A DNA stretch of 64,000 nt, from assembly GCA_003240755.1 (NCBI GenBank), contig QFNF01000003.1:71741-135740 (forward strand). The letters run 5' to 3'. The translations under genes were made by a program, and so were the position numbers. Each line of letters starts with the position of its first letter. Within the stretch, counting starts at the first letter, position 1. This document shows, piece by piece, positions 15,446-24,046 of the stretch. The notes beneath the pieces were generated by a model that was given only the letters and a program-made list of their open reading frames with translations, ran no database searches and was not told where the DNA came from. Origin of the DNA: Sphingomonas hengshuiensis (lineage in GTDB: Bacteria > Pseudomonadota > Alphaproteobacteria > Sphingomonadales > Sphingomonadaceae).

Positions 15446-16435
15446 ATGGCGAAGGCATGGCATCTGGTTCGGCGACCCAATGGAATGCCGGTCGCGGAGG
15501 ACTTCGCACTGCGCGATCTGCCGGCGCGGGAACTGGCCGACGGAGAGGTGCGGATCGCCAATCGCTGGCTGTCGGTCGATCCCTATATGCGCGGGCGGAT
15601 GAACGACGTGAAGAGCTACGTCCCGCCCTTCGCGCTCGACGCGCCGATGGACGGCGGCGCGGTGGGGGAGGTGATCGAAAGCCGCGCCGACGACCTGCCG
15701 GTCGGTACCCGCGTCCAGCATATGGCGGGCTGGCGGGACGAGGCGATCGTGCCGGCGAAGGGCGTGCAGACGCTGCCCGACCTCGGCCTGCCCGAGCAGG
15801 CGTTTCTCGGCGCGCTGGGCCTGACCGGCATGACCGCCTGGTTCGGCCTGCTGGCGGTGGCCGATGCGAAGCCGGGCGAGACGGTGTTCGTGTCCGCGGC
15901 GGCCGGTGCGGTCGGATCGGTCGTGGTACAGATCGCCAGGGCCAGGGGGATGACGGTGATCGGATCGGCCGGTGGCGCCGAAAAGGTCGAATGGGTCCGC
16001 TCGCTGGGCGCCGATCAGGTGATCGACTACAAGGGTGACGTGCCGCTGGCCAAGGCGCTGGGTGCGGCGGCACCGGACGGCATCGACGTGTATTTCGACA
16101 ATGTCGGCGGCGATCATCTCGACGCCGCGCTGGCCCATGCGCGGCAGGGGGCGCGCTTCGCGATCTGCGGCATGATCGATGGCTACAATGCGTCGCAGCC
16201 GACCAGCCTGCGCTATCTGATGCGGGTCATCGCCGCGCGCATCCGCGTGCAGGGCTTCATCGTCAGCGACTTTCTGGGCCGCGTCGCGGAATTCCAGCAG
16301 GGCATGGGCGAGATCGTCGCGAGCGGCAATTTCCAGCGCGAGGAAACGGTGGTCGACGGGCTCGAGAACACGCCCACCGCGTTCCTCGGCCTGTTCAGCG
16401 GACGGAACAGGGGCAAGATGCTGGTGCGCCTGTAG
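15446..16435 (+). CDS. curA: NADP-dependent medium-chain oxidoreductase, CurA/PTGR type
   Basis: 329 residues. It belongs to the zinc-free MDR branch that reduces alpha,beta-unsaturated ketones or aldehydes (CurA, leukotriene B4 12-hydroxydehydrogenase, plant double-bond reductases). Visible marks are SVDPYMRGRMND near residue 43, the NADP-fold AAAGAVGSVVVQIA near residue 150, and DVYFDNVGGDHLDAAL near residue 213. The zinc ligands of classical alcohol dehydrogenases are absent. It stands alone between two terminator-like structures, so it is probably monocistronic. The gene symbol follows the closest characterised bacterial family member and is not proof of curcumin reduction. Confidence 0.88.
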   Translation: MAKAWHLVRRPNGMPVAEDFALRDLPARELADGEVRIANRWLSVDPYMRGRMNDVKSYVPPFALDAPMDGGAVGEVIESRADDLPVGTRVQHMAGWRDEAIVPAKGVQTLPDLGLPEQAFLGALGLTGMTAWFGLLAVADAKPGETVFVSAAAGAVGSVVVQIARARGMTVIGSAGGAEKVEWVRSLGADQVIDYKGDVPLAKALGAAAPDGIDVYFDNVGGDHLDAALAHARQGARFAICGMIDGYNASQPTSLRYLMRVIAARIRVQGFIVSDFLGRVAEFQQGMGEIVASGNFQREETVVDGLENTPTAFLGLFSGRNRGKMLVRL

Positions 16436-16441
16436 GCGGCG

Positions 16442-16469
16442 AATCCTCCCCGCGACGCGGGGAGGGTCC
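16442..16469. repeat. Half-copy of the dispersed CCTCCCC palindromic element
   Basis: AATCCTCCCC, a short centre, then GGGGAGGGTCCC, six bases after the curA-like stop. The hairpin arms CCTCCCCGC/GCGGGGAGG are perfect. It matches the outer end of the elements at 27068, 37406 and 42205. No T-run follows, but it could still end transcription or protect the mRNA 3' end. Confidence 0.75.
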
Positions 16470-16558
16470 CGTGCGGCGGTTCGGGAACTGGTGAACGCAC
16501 TGCTGTTCAGCCAGGACCGGGCATCAACGGTTCTGGCGAATGTCGCCTCGATCGCGGC

Positions 16559-16738
16559 TCAGCGCAATTTCGCGATCTTCAGCCCGTCTTCCCTGGCACG
16601 GTCCCTGATCGATTCCTCGCTGCGGGTCAGCGCCTTGGCGAGTGCCTTCAGCGCCATGCCCTTGCCTGCCAACTGGTGCAGCTTCTGGATCTCATCGGGG
16701 CGCCACGGCTGGCGGTGACGTTCGAATTTCTCGGCCAT
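16559..16738 (-). CDS. Small GcrA/Myb-like helix-turn-helix protein (59 aa)
   Basis: The frame reads MAEKFERHRQPWRPDEIQKL, then HQLAGKGMALKALAKALTRS and EESIRDRAREDGLKIAKLR. The W-R-P-D-E-x-x-K-L opening followed by a K-A-L-A-K-A-L-x-R-S-E-E-S-I-R-x-R-A block is the layout of small Myb-like or GcrA-type DNA-binding domains. The ATG at 16738 follows TAGGAGA at good spacing. It begins nine bases after the yaiI-like stop, so it is the last gene of a four-gene minus-strand operon. A DNA-binding role is likely; the target is unknown. It is shorter than usual gene-calling limits and easily missed. Confidence 0.75.
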   Translation of the reverse strand: MAEKFERHRQPWRPDEIQKLHQLAGKGMALKALAKALTRSEESIRDRAREDGLKIAKLR

Positions 16739-16747
16739 GGCATTCTC

Positions 16748-17200
16748 CTACCGGTTGCGCGCCAGCCGTACCAGCGCGGCGTCGAGCGATTGCAGGAACC
16801 GCGAGCGATCCGTTTTGCCGAACGGTGGCGGCCCGCCCAACTGGTCGCCGCCCGCGCGCAGATCGGCCATGATCGCCCGCGTCGCGATCGCGCCGCCGAT
16901 CGATGCGGCGGTGAACGGCCTGCCGTTGGGTGCGAGGACGACCGCGCCGGACTTCAGGCAGCGATCGGCCAGCAGGATGTCGGCGGTGATGACCACGCAG
17001 TCCTGGTCGGCCGCTTCCGCGATCCAGTCGTCGGCGGCATCGAAGCCGTCGGACACGACCACCCGCTCGATCCATGGCAGCAGCGGCACGCGGAAATGGC
17101 TGTTGCTGACGATGGATACGCGCGCGCCATGGCGTTCGGCGACACGATACACCTCGTCCTTGACCGGGCAGGCATCGGCATCGACCAGAATGCGGATCAT
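16748..17200 (-). CDS. YaiI/YqxD family protein (UPF0178, DUF188)
   Basis: 150 residues, matching the family length. The N-terminus IRILVDADACPVKDEVYRVA is the family signature, followed by SNSHFRVP, DCVVITADILLADRCL and NGRPFTAASIG. These proteins have a PIN-like fold with conserved acidic residues (D7, D9 and later aspartates) suggesting nuclease or metal binding, but the substrate is not established. It overlaps the preceding GreA/B-like gene by ATGA. It is cytoplasmic with no membrane segment. Family assignment is secure, function is not. Confidence 0.92.
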   Translation of the reverse strand: MIRILVDADACPVKDEVYRVAERHGARVSIVSNSHFRVPLLPWIERVVVSDGFDAADDWIAEAADQDCVVITADILLADRCLKSGAVVLAPNGRPFTAASIGGAIATRAIMADLRAGGDQLGGPPPFGKTDRSRFLQSLDAALVRLARNR

Positions 17201-17661
17201 GGTTCGATCGGGGCGGTCCCGATCACCGCGATCGCGTCGCTGCGCCCGCCGAAATCGGCGGTTTCCCCCGCCATCAGCCCGGTCATCGCCAGCGCGAGCG
17301 GCGCGGTGAACGGTATGCGCCCCGCCGCCGGATCGGCCTCGTCGCTGCCGACCAGCTCGATCGTCCGGCGCTGCCCGTTGAGCGTATAGGTCACGCGCGA
17401 TCCGAAGCCGACCTCGTCGGTCGGGGCGGGGGCGATCTCCGCGGTCGAATGGCGCGTGCGCCAGTAGCGCAGGTCGCGGCGGATCGCGGTGATCCGCTCG
17501 GCATCGCGCTCCGCCGCCAGTTCGCTCTCCAGCCGCTCGACCTGTTCGGCCATCGCCGCCAGCCCGCGCCGGGTGACAAGGTTCGGCCCCGGCGGCAGCG
17601 GCAGTTCGAAGCGCGGTTCCTTGTGTTCGTCGTCATCCTCCCGCCGGAACGCGACGCTCAT
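17197..17661 (-). CDS. GreA/GreB-family transcription elongation factor-like protein
   Basis: 154 residues from the ATG at 17661, coupled by TGATG to the metallopeptidase stop. The N-terminal half (about residues 33-75) is a charged alpha-helical segment (MAEQVERLESELAAERDAE) like the Gre coiled coil. The C-terminal half has VGFGSRVTY, then IELVGSDEADPAAGRIPFTA and PLALAMTGLMAGETADF, the FKBP-like Gre domain with its VGxDEAD motif. GreA/B bind the RNA polymerase secondary channel and stimulate transcript cleavage. The acidic tip residues at the coiled-coil end are not obvious, so it could be a Gre paralogue with another effect on polymerase. Confidence 0.82.
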   Translation of the reverse strand: MSVAFRREDDDEHKEPRFELPLPPGPNLVTRRGLAAMAEQVERLESELAAERDAERITAIRRDLRYWRTRHSTAEIAPAPTDEVGFGSRVTYTLNGQRRTIELVGSDEADPAAGRIPFTAPLALAMTGLMAGETADFGGRSDAIAVIGTAPIEP

Positions 17662-18533
17662 CAGATCGCCCCCGAAAAGGTGTCGCACTGGGCGGGGTCG
17701 CCGGTCTGCAACCCGCGCTGCAACCATTTCATCCGCTGGGCCGAGGTGCCATGGGTAAAGCTTTCGGGCGATGCGCTGTTGCCCTGCAACCTGTCGTCGC
17801 CGATCGCTTCGGCGGCGCGCAGCCCTTCCTCGATATCGCCCGGTTCGAGCCGGTCGCGGTTGCGCGCGCCCCAGACGCCGGCATAGCAGTCCGCCTGCAG
17901 TTCGAGCCGGACCGACTGGGCGTTGCCCTCCGCCCGGGACAGCGTCTGCTGCGCACGGCTGACGGCTTCGGCCTGACCGGTCAGGTTCTGGATATGGTGG
18001 CCGACCTCGTGCGCGACGACATAGGCCTGGGCGAAATCGCCGCTCGCGCCGAAACGCTGCGACAATTCGCGGAAGAAGCTGGTGTCGAGATACACGCCGC
18101 GGTCGGGCGGGCAATAGAATGGGCCCATCGCCGACTGGGCGGCACCGCAGCCGGACTGCGCGCCCTGCTGGTAGAATTTGAGCGTCGGCAGTTGATAGCG
18201 CTGCCCCTGTTCGCGGAAGATCGTCGCCCATGTCTGGTTGGTCGATTGCAGCACGCGGCACGCGAACAGCTCCTCGGCGGTGTCGCAGGGCACGTTGCCG
18301 CCGCCCGAACCCTGTTGCGTCGTCGGCGCCTGTCCACCGGTCAACAACCCGCCGCCGCCCGAAAACATCAGGAACGCGACGGCGACGATCGCGAGAATGC
18401 CGATGGTCCCGCAGCCAAGGCCGCGCCCCAGCAGCAGCGGCAGGAAGCCGAGCAGGTTCAACCCGCCGCCGCCCCCGCCGCCACGGCCCAGATCCTCTAC
18501 GTTACTGGCGGGATCGAGATCGTCGAGGCGCAT
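17661..18533 (-). CDS. Neutral zinc metallopeptidase (YpfJ family)
   Basis: 290 residues. The N-terminus is a glycine run near residues 18-24, then one membrane segment (about 41-59, GTIGILAIVAVAFLMF). The peptidase domain carries HEVGHH (H175, E176, H179), a downstream glutamate in the RLELQADCYAGVW segment near residue 217, and a conserved C-terminal HGTSAQRMKWLQRG. This is the YpfJ/KPN_02809 family, anchored to the inner membrane with the catalytic domain probably periplasmic. It heads the operon with the Gre-like, YaiI-like and small HTH genes. Physiological substrates are unknown. Confidence 0.93.
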   Translation of the reverse strand: MRLDDLDPASNVEDLGRGGGGGGGLNLLGFLPLLLGRGLGCGTIGILAIVAVAFLMFSGGGGLLTGGQAPTTQQGSGGGNVPCDTAEELFACRVLQSTNQTWATIFREQGQRYQLPTLKFYQQGAQSGCGAAQSAMGPFYCPPDRGVYLDTSFFRELSQRFGASGDFAQAYVVAHEVGHHIQNLTGQAEAVSRAQQTLSRAEGNAQSVRLELQADCYAGVWGARNRDRLEPGDIEEGLRAAEAIGDDRLQGNSASPESFTHGTSAQRMKWLQRGLQTGDPAQCDTFSGAI

Positions 18534-18661
18534 GGGCGGGGGTCCGTTCGTTGAAGCTGCGTACTGAAATGCGCGAAGTCGCCCGGATGTTGCAACCGCG
18601 CGCCGTGAAATCGGTTGTAGTGCCGTTGAACCCAGACCTCATTGCGCGCAAAGTGTATCCG

Positions 18662-19822
18662 ATGGCCGAAGCCGACCCCCGTTTGCGCCGACGATCCCCG
18701 ACCGGCCTGCCGCTCCCCGACTGCGTGGCGCTGGTGCTGCAGGGCGGCGGGGCGCTCGGCAGCTATCAGGCCGGCGTCATCGAGCGGCTGGGCGAATCCG
18801 GGGTAGAGGTCGACTGGGTCGCGGGCATCTCGATCGGTGCGATCAACGCCGCGATCTTCGCGGGCAACCCGCCGGAACGCCGCGTCGAACGGCTGCGGCA
18901 GTTCTGGGAAACGGCCGCCGGCGTGCTGCCATGGTTCCCGATCCTGCCCGACGACCGGGTGCGCGAATGGGTGCACGAATGGTCGGCGGGCGTCGTGCTG
19001 GCGACCGGCGTCCCCGGTTTCTTCCGCCCGCGCGGGGTGCCGCCACAGTTCGCCGCGCCCGGCACGCCCGCGGCGCTCAGCTATTACGATACCGCCCCAT
19101 TGCACGAGACGCTCGACGCGCTGGTCGACTGGGATCTCGCCAATGACGGGCCGGTGCGGCTGTCGGTCGGCGCGGTCGAGATCGAGAGCGGCAATTTCGT
19201 CTATTTCGACAGCGCGCGCGAACGGCTGGACGCGCGGCATGTCATGGCGTCGGGTGCCCTGCCGCCGGGGCTGCCCCCGGTCGAGATCGACGGGCGCTGG
19301 TATTGGGACGGCGGGCTGGTCAGCAACACGCCGCTGACGCACATCCTCGACCATCAGCGCGATCCGATGCTGGTGTTCCAGGTCGACCTGTTCTCCGCCG
19401 GGGCCGACATGCCGCGGACGATCGGCGACGTGGTGGCGCGCGAAAAGGAAATCCGTTTCTCCAGCCGGACGCGGCAGGTGACGGCCGAGCGGTTGCGGCT
19501 GCGGCAGGAACGCGAGCTGATCCGGCGGATGGTGTGCAAGCTGCCGCCCGAGCTGCGCGACGATGCCGATGTCCGCGCGCTGGCGGCGATGGCGGACGAA
19601 CATCCGCTCAGCCTCGTCCACCTGATCTACCGCGCCAATCGCTGGGAAGGCGGCGCGCGCGATTACGAATTTTCGGCGCGCGCGATGCAGGAACATTGGG
19701 CCGCCGGCCGCGCCGCCATTGCCGAGACGATGGCGAATGCGCAGGTCGTTGCCCAGAATATCGTCGACGGGCGCACCGCCGCGTTCGATCTGACCCCCCA
19801 TCTTTCCAAACGCCAAGGATAA
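18662..19822 (+). CDS. Patatin-like phospholipase with DUF3734 C-terminal domain
   Basis: 386 residues from the ATG at 18662; the frame is open further upstream, so a start at 18569 is possible. The patatin core shows the oxyanion-hole run LVLQGGGALGSYQAG, the nucleophile S57 in GISIGA, and the aspartate D216 in WDGGLVSNTP, forming the Ser-Asp dyad. The C-terminal third is the DUF3734 extension. Three bases separate it from the 3-hydroxybutyrate dehydrogenase gene, so they are co-transcribed. Patatin-domain hydrolases include lipases and some intracellular polyhydroxybutyrate depolymerases, and the partner gene makes the latter role plausible though unproven. Confidence 0.9.
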   Translation: MAEADPRLRRRSPTGLPLPDCVALVLQGGGALGSYQAGVIERLGESGVEVDWVAGISIGAINAAIFAGNPPERRVERLRQFWETAAGVLPWFPILPDDRVREWVHEWSAGVVLATGVPGFFRPRGVPPQFAAPGTPAALSYYDTAPLHETLDALVDWDLANDGPVRLSVGAVEIESGNFVYFDSARERLDARHVMASGALPPGLPPVEIDGRWYWDGGLVSNTPLTHILDHQRDPMLVFQVDLFSAGADMPRTIGDVVAREKEIRFSSRTRQVTAERLRLRQERELIRRMVCKLPPELRDDADVRALAAMADEHPLSLVHLIYRANRWEGGARDYEFSARAMQEHWAAGRAAIAETMANAQVVAQNIVDGRTAAFDLTPHLSKRQG

Positions 19823-19825
19823 ACG

Positions 19826-20611
19826 ATGTTTCTGAAAGGCAAGACCGCGATCGTCACCGGTTCCACGTCGGGCATTGGCCTCGCCTATGCGAAGGCGCTT
19901 GCGGCCGAGGGGGCGACGGTCGTCATCAACGGCTTTGGCGACACCGACGCGATCGAGAAGGAGCGCGCCGCACTGGCGCAGGCGAGCGGGGCGGAGGCGC
20001 GCTACGACAGCGCCGACATGACCAAGCCCGATCAGATCGCGGGCATGGTCGACAAGGCGGCGGCCGAATTCGGATCGGTCGACATCGTCGTCAACAATGC
20101 CGGTATCCAGCATGTCGCGAAGATCGAGGAGTTCCCGATCGACAAATGGGATGCGATCCTCGCGATCAACCTGTCGTCGGCGTTCCACATGATCCGCGCC
20201 GCCATACCGCACATGAAAAAGTCCGGCTGGGGCCGGATCATCAACACCGCATCGGCGCACAGCCTGGTCGCGAGCCCTAACAAATCGGCCTATGTCGCCG
20301 CCAAGCATGGCGTGGTCGGGCTGACCAAGACGGTCGCACTGGAAGTCGCGACGTGCGGCATCACCGCCAACTGCATCTCGCCCGGCTATGTCTGGACCCC
20401 GCTGGTCGAACAGCAGATTCCCGACACGATGGCGTCGCGCGGCCTGACCCGCGAACAGGTGATGAACGACGTGCTGCTGGCGGCACAGCCGACCAAGGAA
20501 TTCGTCACCGCCGAACAGGTCGCCAGCCTCGCGCTCTATCTGTGCCGGGACGAGGCGAAGGGGATCACGGGTGCGAACCTGTCGATCGACGGCGGCTGGA
20601 CCGCCGCGTGA
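19826..20611 (+). CDS. bdhA: 3-hydroxybutyrate dehydrogenase
   Basis: 261 residues, the usual length. A short-chain dehydrogenase: cofactor motif TGSTSGIGLA near residue 11, VNNAGIQH near residue 89, catalytic serine in NTASAHS near residue 143, and Y156-x3-K160. The IQHVAKIEEFP segment and the ISPGYVWTPLVEQQIPD region are characteristic of D-3-hydroxybutyrate dehydrogenases. It interconverts 3-hydroxybutyrate and acetoacetate with NAD, for ketone-body or polyhydroxybutyrate turnover. It directly follows the patatin gene, consistent with depolymerase then oxidation. The lipoprotein gene at 20619 may belong to the same transcript. Confidence 0.92.
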   Translation: MFLKGKTAIVTGSTSGIGLAYAKALAAEGATVVINGFGDTDAIEKERAALAQASGAEARYDSADMTKPDQIAGMVDKAAAEFGSVDIVVNNAGIQHVAKIEEFPIDKWDAILAINLSSAFHMIRAAIPHMKKSGWGRIINTASAHSLVASPNKSAYVAAKHGVVGLTKTVALEVATCGITANCISPGYVWTPLVEQQIPDTMASRGLTREQVMNDVLLAAQPTKEFVTAEQVASLALYLCRDEAKGITGANLSIDGGWTAA

Positions 20612-20618
20612 TCGCAGC

Positions 20619-21260
20619 ATGAACCGCGGCACGTGCATGGCCGGTGTCCTGCTGGGCCTGTTGACCGGCGGCTGTGGCGGCGGGGCGGCGGTGGCGTCGT
20701 CGGGCACCGCCGCGACCACGCGGCCGGGGGGGGATGACTGGCGACGGGTGGCGACGCCCGCCGACCGGGACCGTTTGCGGCGCTGGCGCGATGCGTGGAT
20801 GACGGCGCTTCCCCGCGCACGGGCCGCCGACCCGGCGGCGATCGCGGCACAGGGCGCGCTGTTCGTGCCCGACGCGGCGTTGATGGAAAGCGCGCCGCCC
20901 GCCGGGCGCTATCGCTGCCGCGTGTTCAAGCTGGGCGGGGCGGGCAGCGCGATGCGCGATTTCACCGCCTATCCCGCGTTCGACTGCGTGATCCGCGACG
21001 AAGGCAGCGTCCGCAGCTTCTACAAGGAAACGGGGTCGCAGCGACCGGTCGGGCTGCTGTTCCCCGATGGCGACCGCACGATCTTTCTCGGCACGCTGCT
21101 GCTCGGCGAAGAGCGGGCGGCGCTGCAATATGGCCAGGACCGCGACCGTGACATGGCCGGGATGCTCGAACGCGTGGGTGAACGGCGCTGGCGACTGGTG
21201 CTGCCCTATCCCCGCTTCGAATCGCTGCTGGACGTGATCGAACTGGTTCCGGCGGAATAG
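20619..21260 (+). CDS. DUF4893 lipoprotein
   Basis: 213 residues. The N-terminus MNRGTCMAGVLLGLLTGGCGG is a short signal with a probable lipobox at C19; a threonine at -3 is not the commonest residue. The body has YRCRVFKLG, FTAYPAFDCVIRDEG, KETGSQRPVGLLFPDG and ERVGERRWRLVLPYPRFES, which is the DUF4893 pattern. The role is unknown. It begins eight bases after bdhA, so it may be co-transcribed. Three tryptophan- or arginine-rich segments are family features rather than anything catalytic that I can identify. Confidence 0.8.
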   Translation: MNRGTCMAGVLLGLLTGGCGGGAAVASSGTAATTRPGGDDWRRVATPADRDRLRRWRDAWMTALPRARAADPAAIAAQGALFVPDAALMESAPPAGRYRCRVFKLGGAGSAMRDFTAYPAFDCVIRDEGSVRSFYKETGSQRPVGLLFPDGDRTIFLGTLLLGEERAALQYGQDRDRDMAGMLERVGERRWRLVLPYPRFESLLDVIELVPAE

Positions 21261-21332
21261 CGCCGCCGGTCATCGCCGGTCCGGATCGCCATGTAGGCGG
21301 TACGCGACCGGACGCATCGGCTGCGACGTGCG

Positions 21333-21794
21333 CTACGCCAGCGTCCGCCGCACCGTTTCGTAGCAATCGTCGATATGCGCGTTGCCGACCAGCTTCATCG
21401 CCCCGAAACTGATCCCCGCCGCGGCGATCTGCCCGGCGAAGGGGACGAAGCGCAACAGCGACTTGCTGGCGTAGCGCACGCCCACGCGACGGATCAGCAT
21501 CGTCACTACCCGGCGGGTAATGGACCGGCCGATCACGCCATTGCCCAGGTTGGCGGCGATCAGCAGGATCTGCTTGGCGCGATCGGGCTCCAGCGCGTTC
21601 ACCTGCTGTTCGCTCAGGCCGAAGCGGCTGCTGATCTCGGGCAGCAATCTGGTCAGGATGTTCGCATCGACGATCAGGTCGGCACCGGGCACCGGCACCG
21701 CCGATGCCCCTGCCGATACCAGTGCGCGCTTGGTGACGAGCTTGCGTGCCTCGTCGCGAACGCGATCGAGTTGGGTCAGCGAAGTGATATGCAT
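21333..21794 (-). CDS. Conserved protein of unknown function, DUF697/EcsC-like hydrophobic helices
   Basis: 153 residues from the ATG at 21794; the frame is open further upstream but the internal start begins a compact soluble N-terminus (MHITSLTQLDRVRDEARKLV). The sequence has VSAGASAVPVPGADLIVDAN near residue 27 and a second amphipathic region SLLRFVPFAGQIAAAG near residue 116. This alternation of PVPG-type turns with small-residue helices recalls DUF697/YcjF-like or EcsC-like domains, but I cannot name the family with confidence. It is transcribed divergently from the M3 peptidase gene about 100 bases away. Confidence 0.7.
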   Translation of the reverse strand: MHITSLTQLDRVRDEARKLVTKRALVSAGASAVPVPGADLIVDANILTRLLPEISSRFGLSEQQVNALEPDRAKQILLIAANLGNGVIGRSITRRVVTMLIRRVGVRYASKSLLRFVPFAGQIAAAGISFGAMKLVGNAHIDDCYETVRRTLA

Positions 21795-21895
21795 GGAAGC
21801 CCCGTGTCGTTTCGTTACCGCATCAACGCCGATCTTGCCAAGCGGCTCCCGATGTTTAGTTTTGTCGATATTCGATATTGGGAACGGACCTGTTG

Positions 21896-24046
21896 ATGAT
21901 CGTACGTCTCGGCGCGCTGCTTGCTTCCACCGCCCTCGCTTTGCCGGCCCATGGCGCGGCCCTGCCGCAGGCACCGGCGCCTGCCGCCGCTGGCGCCGCT
22001 GTCGCCGATGCTACCCCGCTGACCGCGAAATGGCCGGGGCCGTATCAGGGGGTGCCGCCATGGGACAAGGTCACGCCGGCGATGTTCCCCGTCGCCTTTC
22101 CGGTCGCGATGGCGGAGATGCGCCGCGAAATCCACGCGATCCGCGACGACCGGCGGCCCGCGACGTTCAGGACCGTCATCGAACCGCTGCAAATGGCCGG
22201 CGAGATGATGGACCGGGTCGGGTCGATGTGGGGCGTCTATACCAGCAACCTCGCGACCAAAGAGGTGCAGGCGATCGACCGTGAATGGTCGCCGAAACTG
22301 TCGGCGTTCAACGACGAACTGTTCCTCGATCCGAAACTGTTCGCGCGGGTGAAGGCGGCGTACGATACGCGCGCCACGCAGAAGCTGAACCCGCAACAGA
22401 TGCGCCTGCTGGAGCGGACCTATCGCAGCTTCGTCCGGCGTGGCAGCCTGTTGACCGATGCGCAGCGTGCGCAGGTGACGGGCCTCAACCAACGATTGTC
22501 GGTCGCCTATAACGACTTCAGCACCCGGGTGCTGGCCGACGAGGAAACGTGGATCGTCGTCGACGACGCGAAACAGCTTGCCGGTCTGCCCGACAGCTTC
22601 GTCGCGTCGCTAAAGGCCGCGGCGGAGGAGCGCGGGTTGCCGGGCAAATGGGCGATCGTGAACACGCGGTCGTCGGTCGCGCCGGTGCTGACCTATGCCA
22701 CCGATCGCGCCTTGCGGGAAAAGGTATGGCGCGCGTTCGTGATGCGGGGCGACAACGGCAACGCGAACGATACCAAGGCGACGATCGCGACGATCCTGAA
22801 ACTCCGGCAGGAGCGGGCGAAGCTGCTCGGCTTCCGCAACCATGCGTATCTGCGCATGGACGACACGATGGCGGAGACGCCGGCCAATGCCAGGGCGCTG
22901 ATGATGCGCGTGTGGCCCGCCGCCGTGGCGCGGGTGCGCGAGGAAGTCGCCGACATGCAGGCGCTGGCGCGTGGCGAGGGTGCGAACCTGACCATCGAAC
23001 CGTGGGATTACCGCTTCTACGCCGAAAAGGTGCGCAAGGCGAAATACGACCTCGATGAGAGCGAGGTGAAGCCGTATCTGCAACTCGACAATATCGTGCA
23101 GGCCGCCTTCTACGCCGCCGGCCGCCTCTATGACCTGAAATTTGCGGAGAATACCGGGCAGATCCCGGTGTTCGAACGGAATGTCCGTACCTTCGTCGTG
23201 ACCGATGCGAAGACGGGCAGGAATGTCGGCGTCTTCTATCTCGACAATTTCGCGCGGTCGGGCAAGCGCTCGGGCGCATGGGCGACGCGCTATCGCGGGC
23301 AGCGGACGTTCGGCGGCGCGACGAACGTGCTGGCGTCGAACAACAACAATTTCGTCAAGGGGGCCGGTGGCCAGCCGACGCTCATCAGCCTCGACGATGC
23401 GAGCACGCTGTTCCACGAATTCGGCCATGCGATCCATTCGCTGGTACAGGACGTGACCTATCCGGGCCTGGCGGGGACGCCGCGCGACTTCGTGGAATAT
23501 CCCAGCCAGGTGAACGAGAACTGGTTGCTGACGCGCGACGTGCTCGATCGTTTCGCCAGGCACTATCGGACGGGCCACCCCATGCCGCAGGCGCTGGTCG
23601 ACAAGATCGAGAAGTCGTCGACCTTCAACCAGGGCTTCGACACGGTTGAATATCTGTCGTCCGCAATCGCAGACATGGAACTGCACGACCGCGAAACGCC
23701 CGTGACCGATGTCGCGGCATTCGAGCGCGATACGCTTGGCAAGCTCGGCATGCCGAGGGAAATCGTGATGCGGCACCGCTTGCCGCAGTTCAACCATCTG
23801 TTCTCGTCCGACGCCTATTCGGCCGGTTACTATTCGTATCTGTGGTCCGAGACGATGGACGCCGATACCTGGGCCGCGTTCGTGGCGACCGGCAATGTGT
23901 GGGACAAGGCAACGGCGGACCGCTTCCGCAGGACGCTGCTGGCGACGGGGAACGAAACGGATCGCAAGGCGGCATATCGTGCATTTCGCGGGCGAGACCC
24001 GGACGTTACCGCACTGTTCAAGCGACGTGGCTTTCCGACGCAGTAA
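21896..24046 (+). CDS. Exported M3-family metallopeptidase (dipeptidyl carboxypeptidase / oligopeptidase A type)
   Basis: 716 residues from the ATG at 21896, which gives a signal peptide with cleavage near PAHGAA; an in-frame TTG six codons upstream is less likely. The zinc site is FHEFGHAIH (H507, E508, H511), with the third ligand expected in the following helix (NENW region near residue 541). The upstream NNNFVKGAGGQPTLISLDDA strand is also typical of the family. Length fits Dcp/OpdA enzymes of about 680-720 residues, which trim peptides. The signal peptide implies a periplasmic peptidase. Not in an obvious operon. Confidence 0.93.
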   Translation: MIVRLGALLASTALALPAHGAALPQAPAPAAAGAAVADATPLTAKWPGPYQGVPPWDKVTPAMFPVAFPVAMAEMRREIHAIRDDRRPATFRTVIEPLQMAGEMMDRVGSMWGVYTSNLATKEVQAIDREWSPKLSAFNDELFLDPKLFARVKAAYDTRATQKLNPQQMRLLERTYRSFVRRGSLLTDAQRAQVTGLNQRLSVAYNDFSTRVLADEETWIVVDDAKQLAGLPDSFVASLKAAAEERGLPGKWAIVNTRSSVAPVLTYATDRALREKVWRAFVMRGDNGNANDTKATIATILKLRQERAKLLGFRNHAYLRMDDTMAETPANARALMMRVWPAAVARVREEVADMQALARGEGANLTIEPWDYRFYAEKVRKAKYDLDESEVKPYLQLDNIVQAAFYAAGRLYDLKFAENTGQIPVFERNVRTFVVTDAKTGRNVGVFYLDNFARSGKRSGAWATRYRGQRTFGGATNVLASNNNNFVKGAGGQPTLISLDDASTLFHEFGHAIHSLVQDVTYPGLAGTPRDFVEYPSQVNENWLLTRDVLDRFARHYRTGHPMPQALVDKIEKSSTFNQGFDTVEYLSSAIADMELHDRETPVTDVAAFERDTLGKLGMPREIVMRHRLPQFNHLFSSDAYSAGYYSYLWSETMDADTWAAFVATGNVWDKATADRFRRTLLATGNETDRKAAYRAFRGRDPDVTALFKRRGFPTQ

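Noticed and set aside
14177..16138. 653-residue minus-strand open frame
   Set aside because: Opposite the low-complexity DUF2171 gene and the CurA-like gene; its long Ala/Val/Ile runs come from repeats on the other strand.
18497..20719. 740-residue minus-strand open frame
   Set aside because: Shadow of the patatin and bdhA genes, with no domain.
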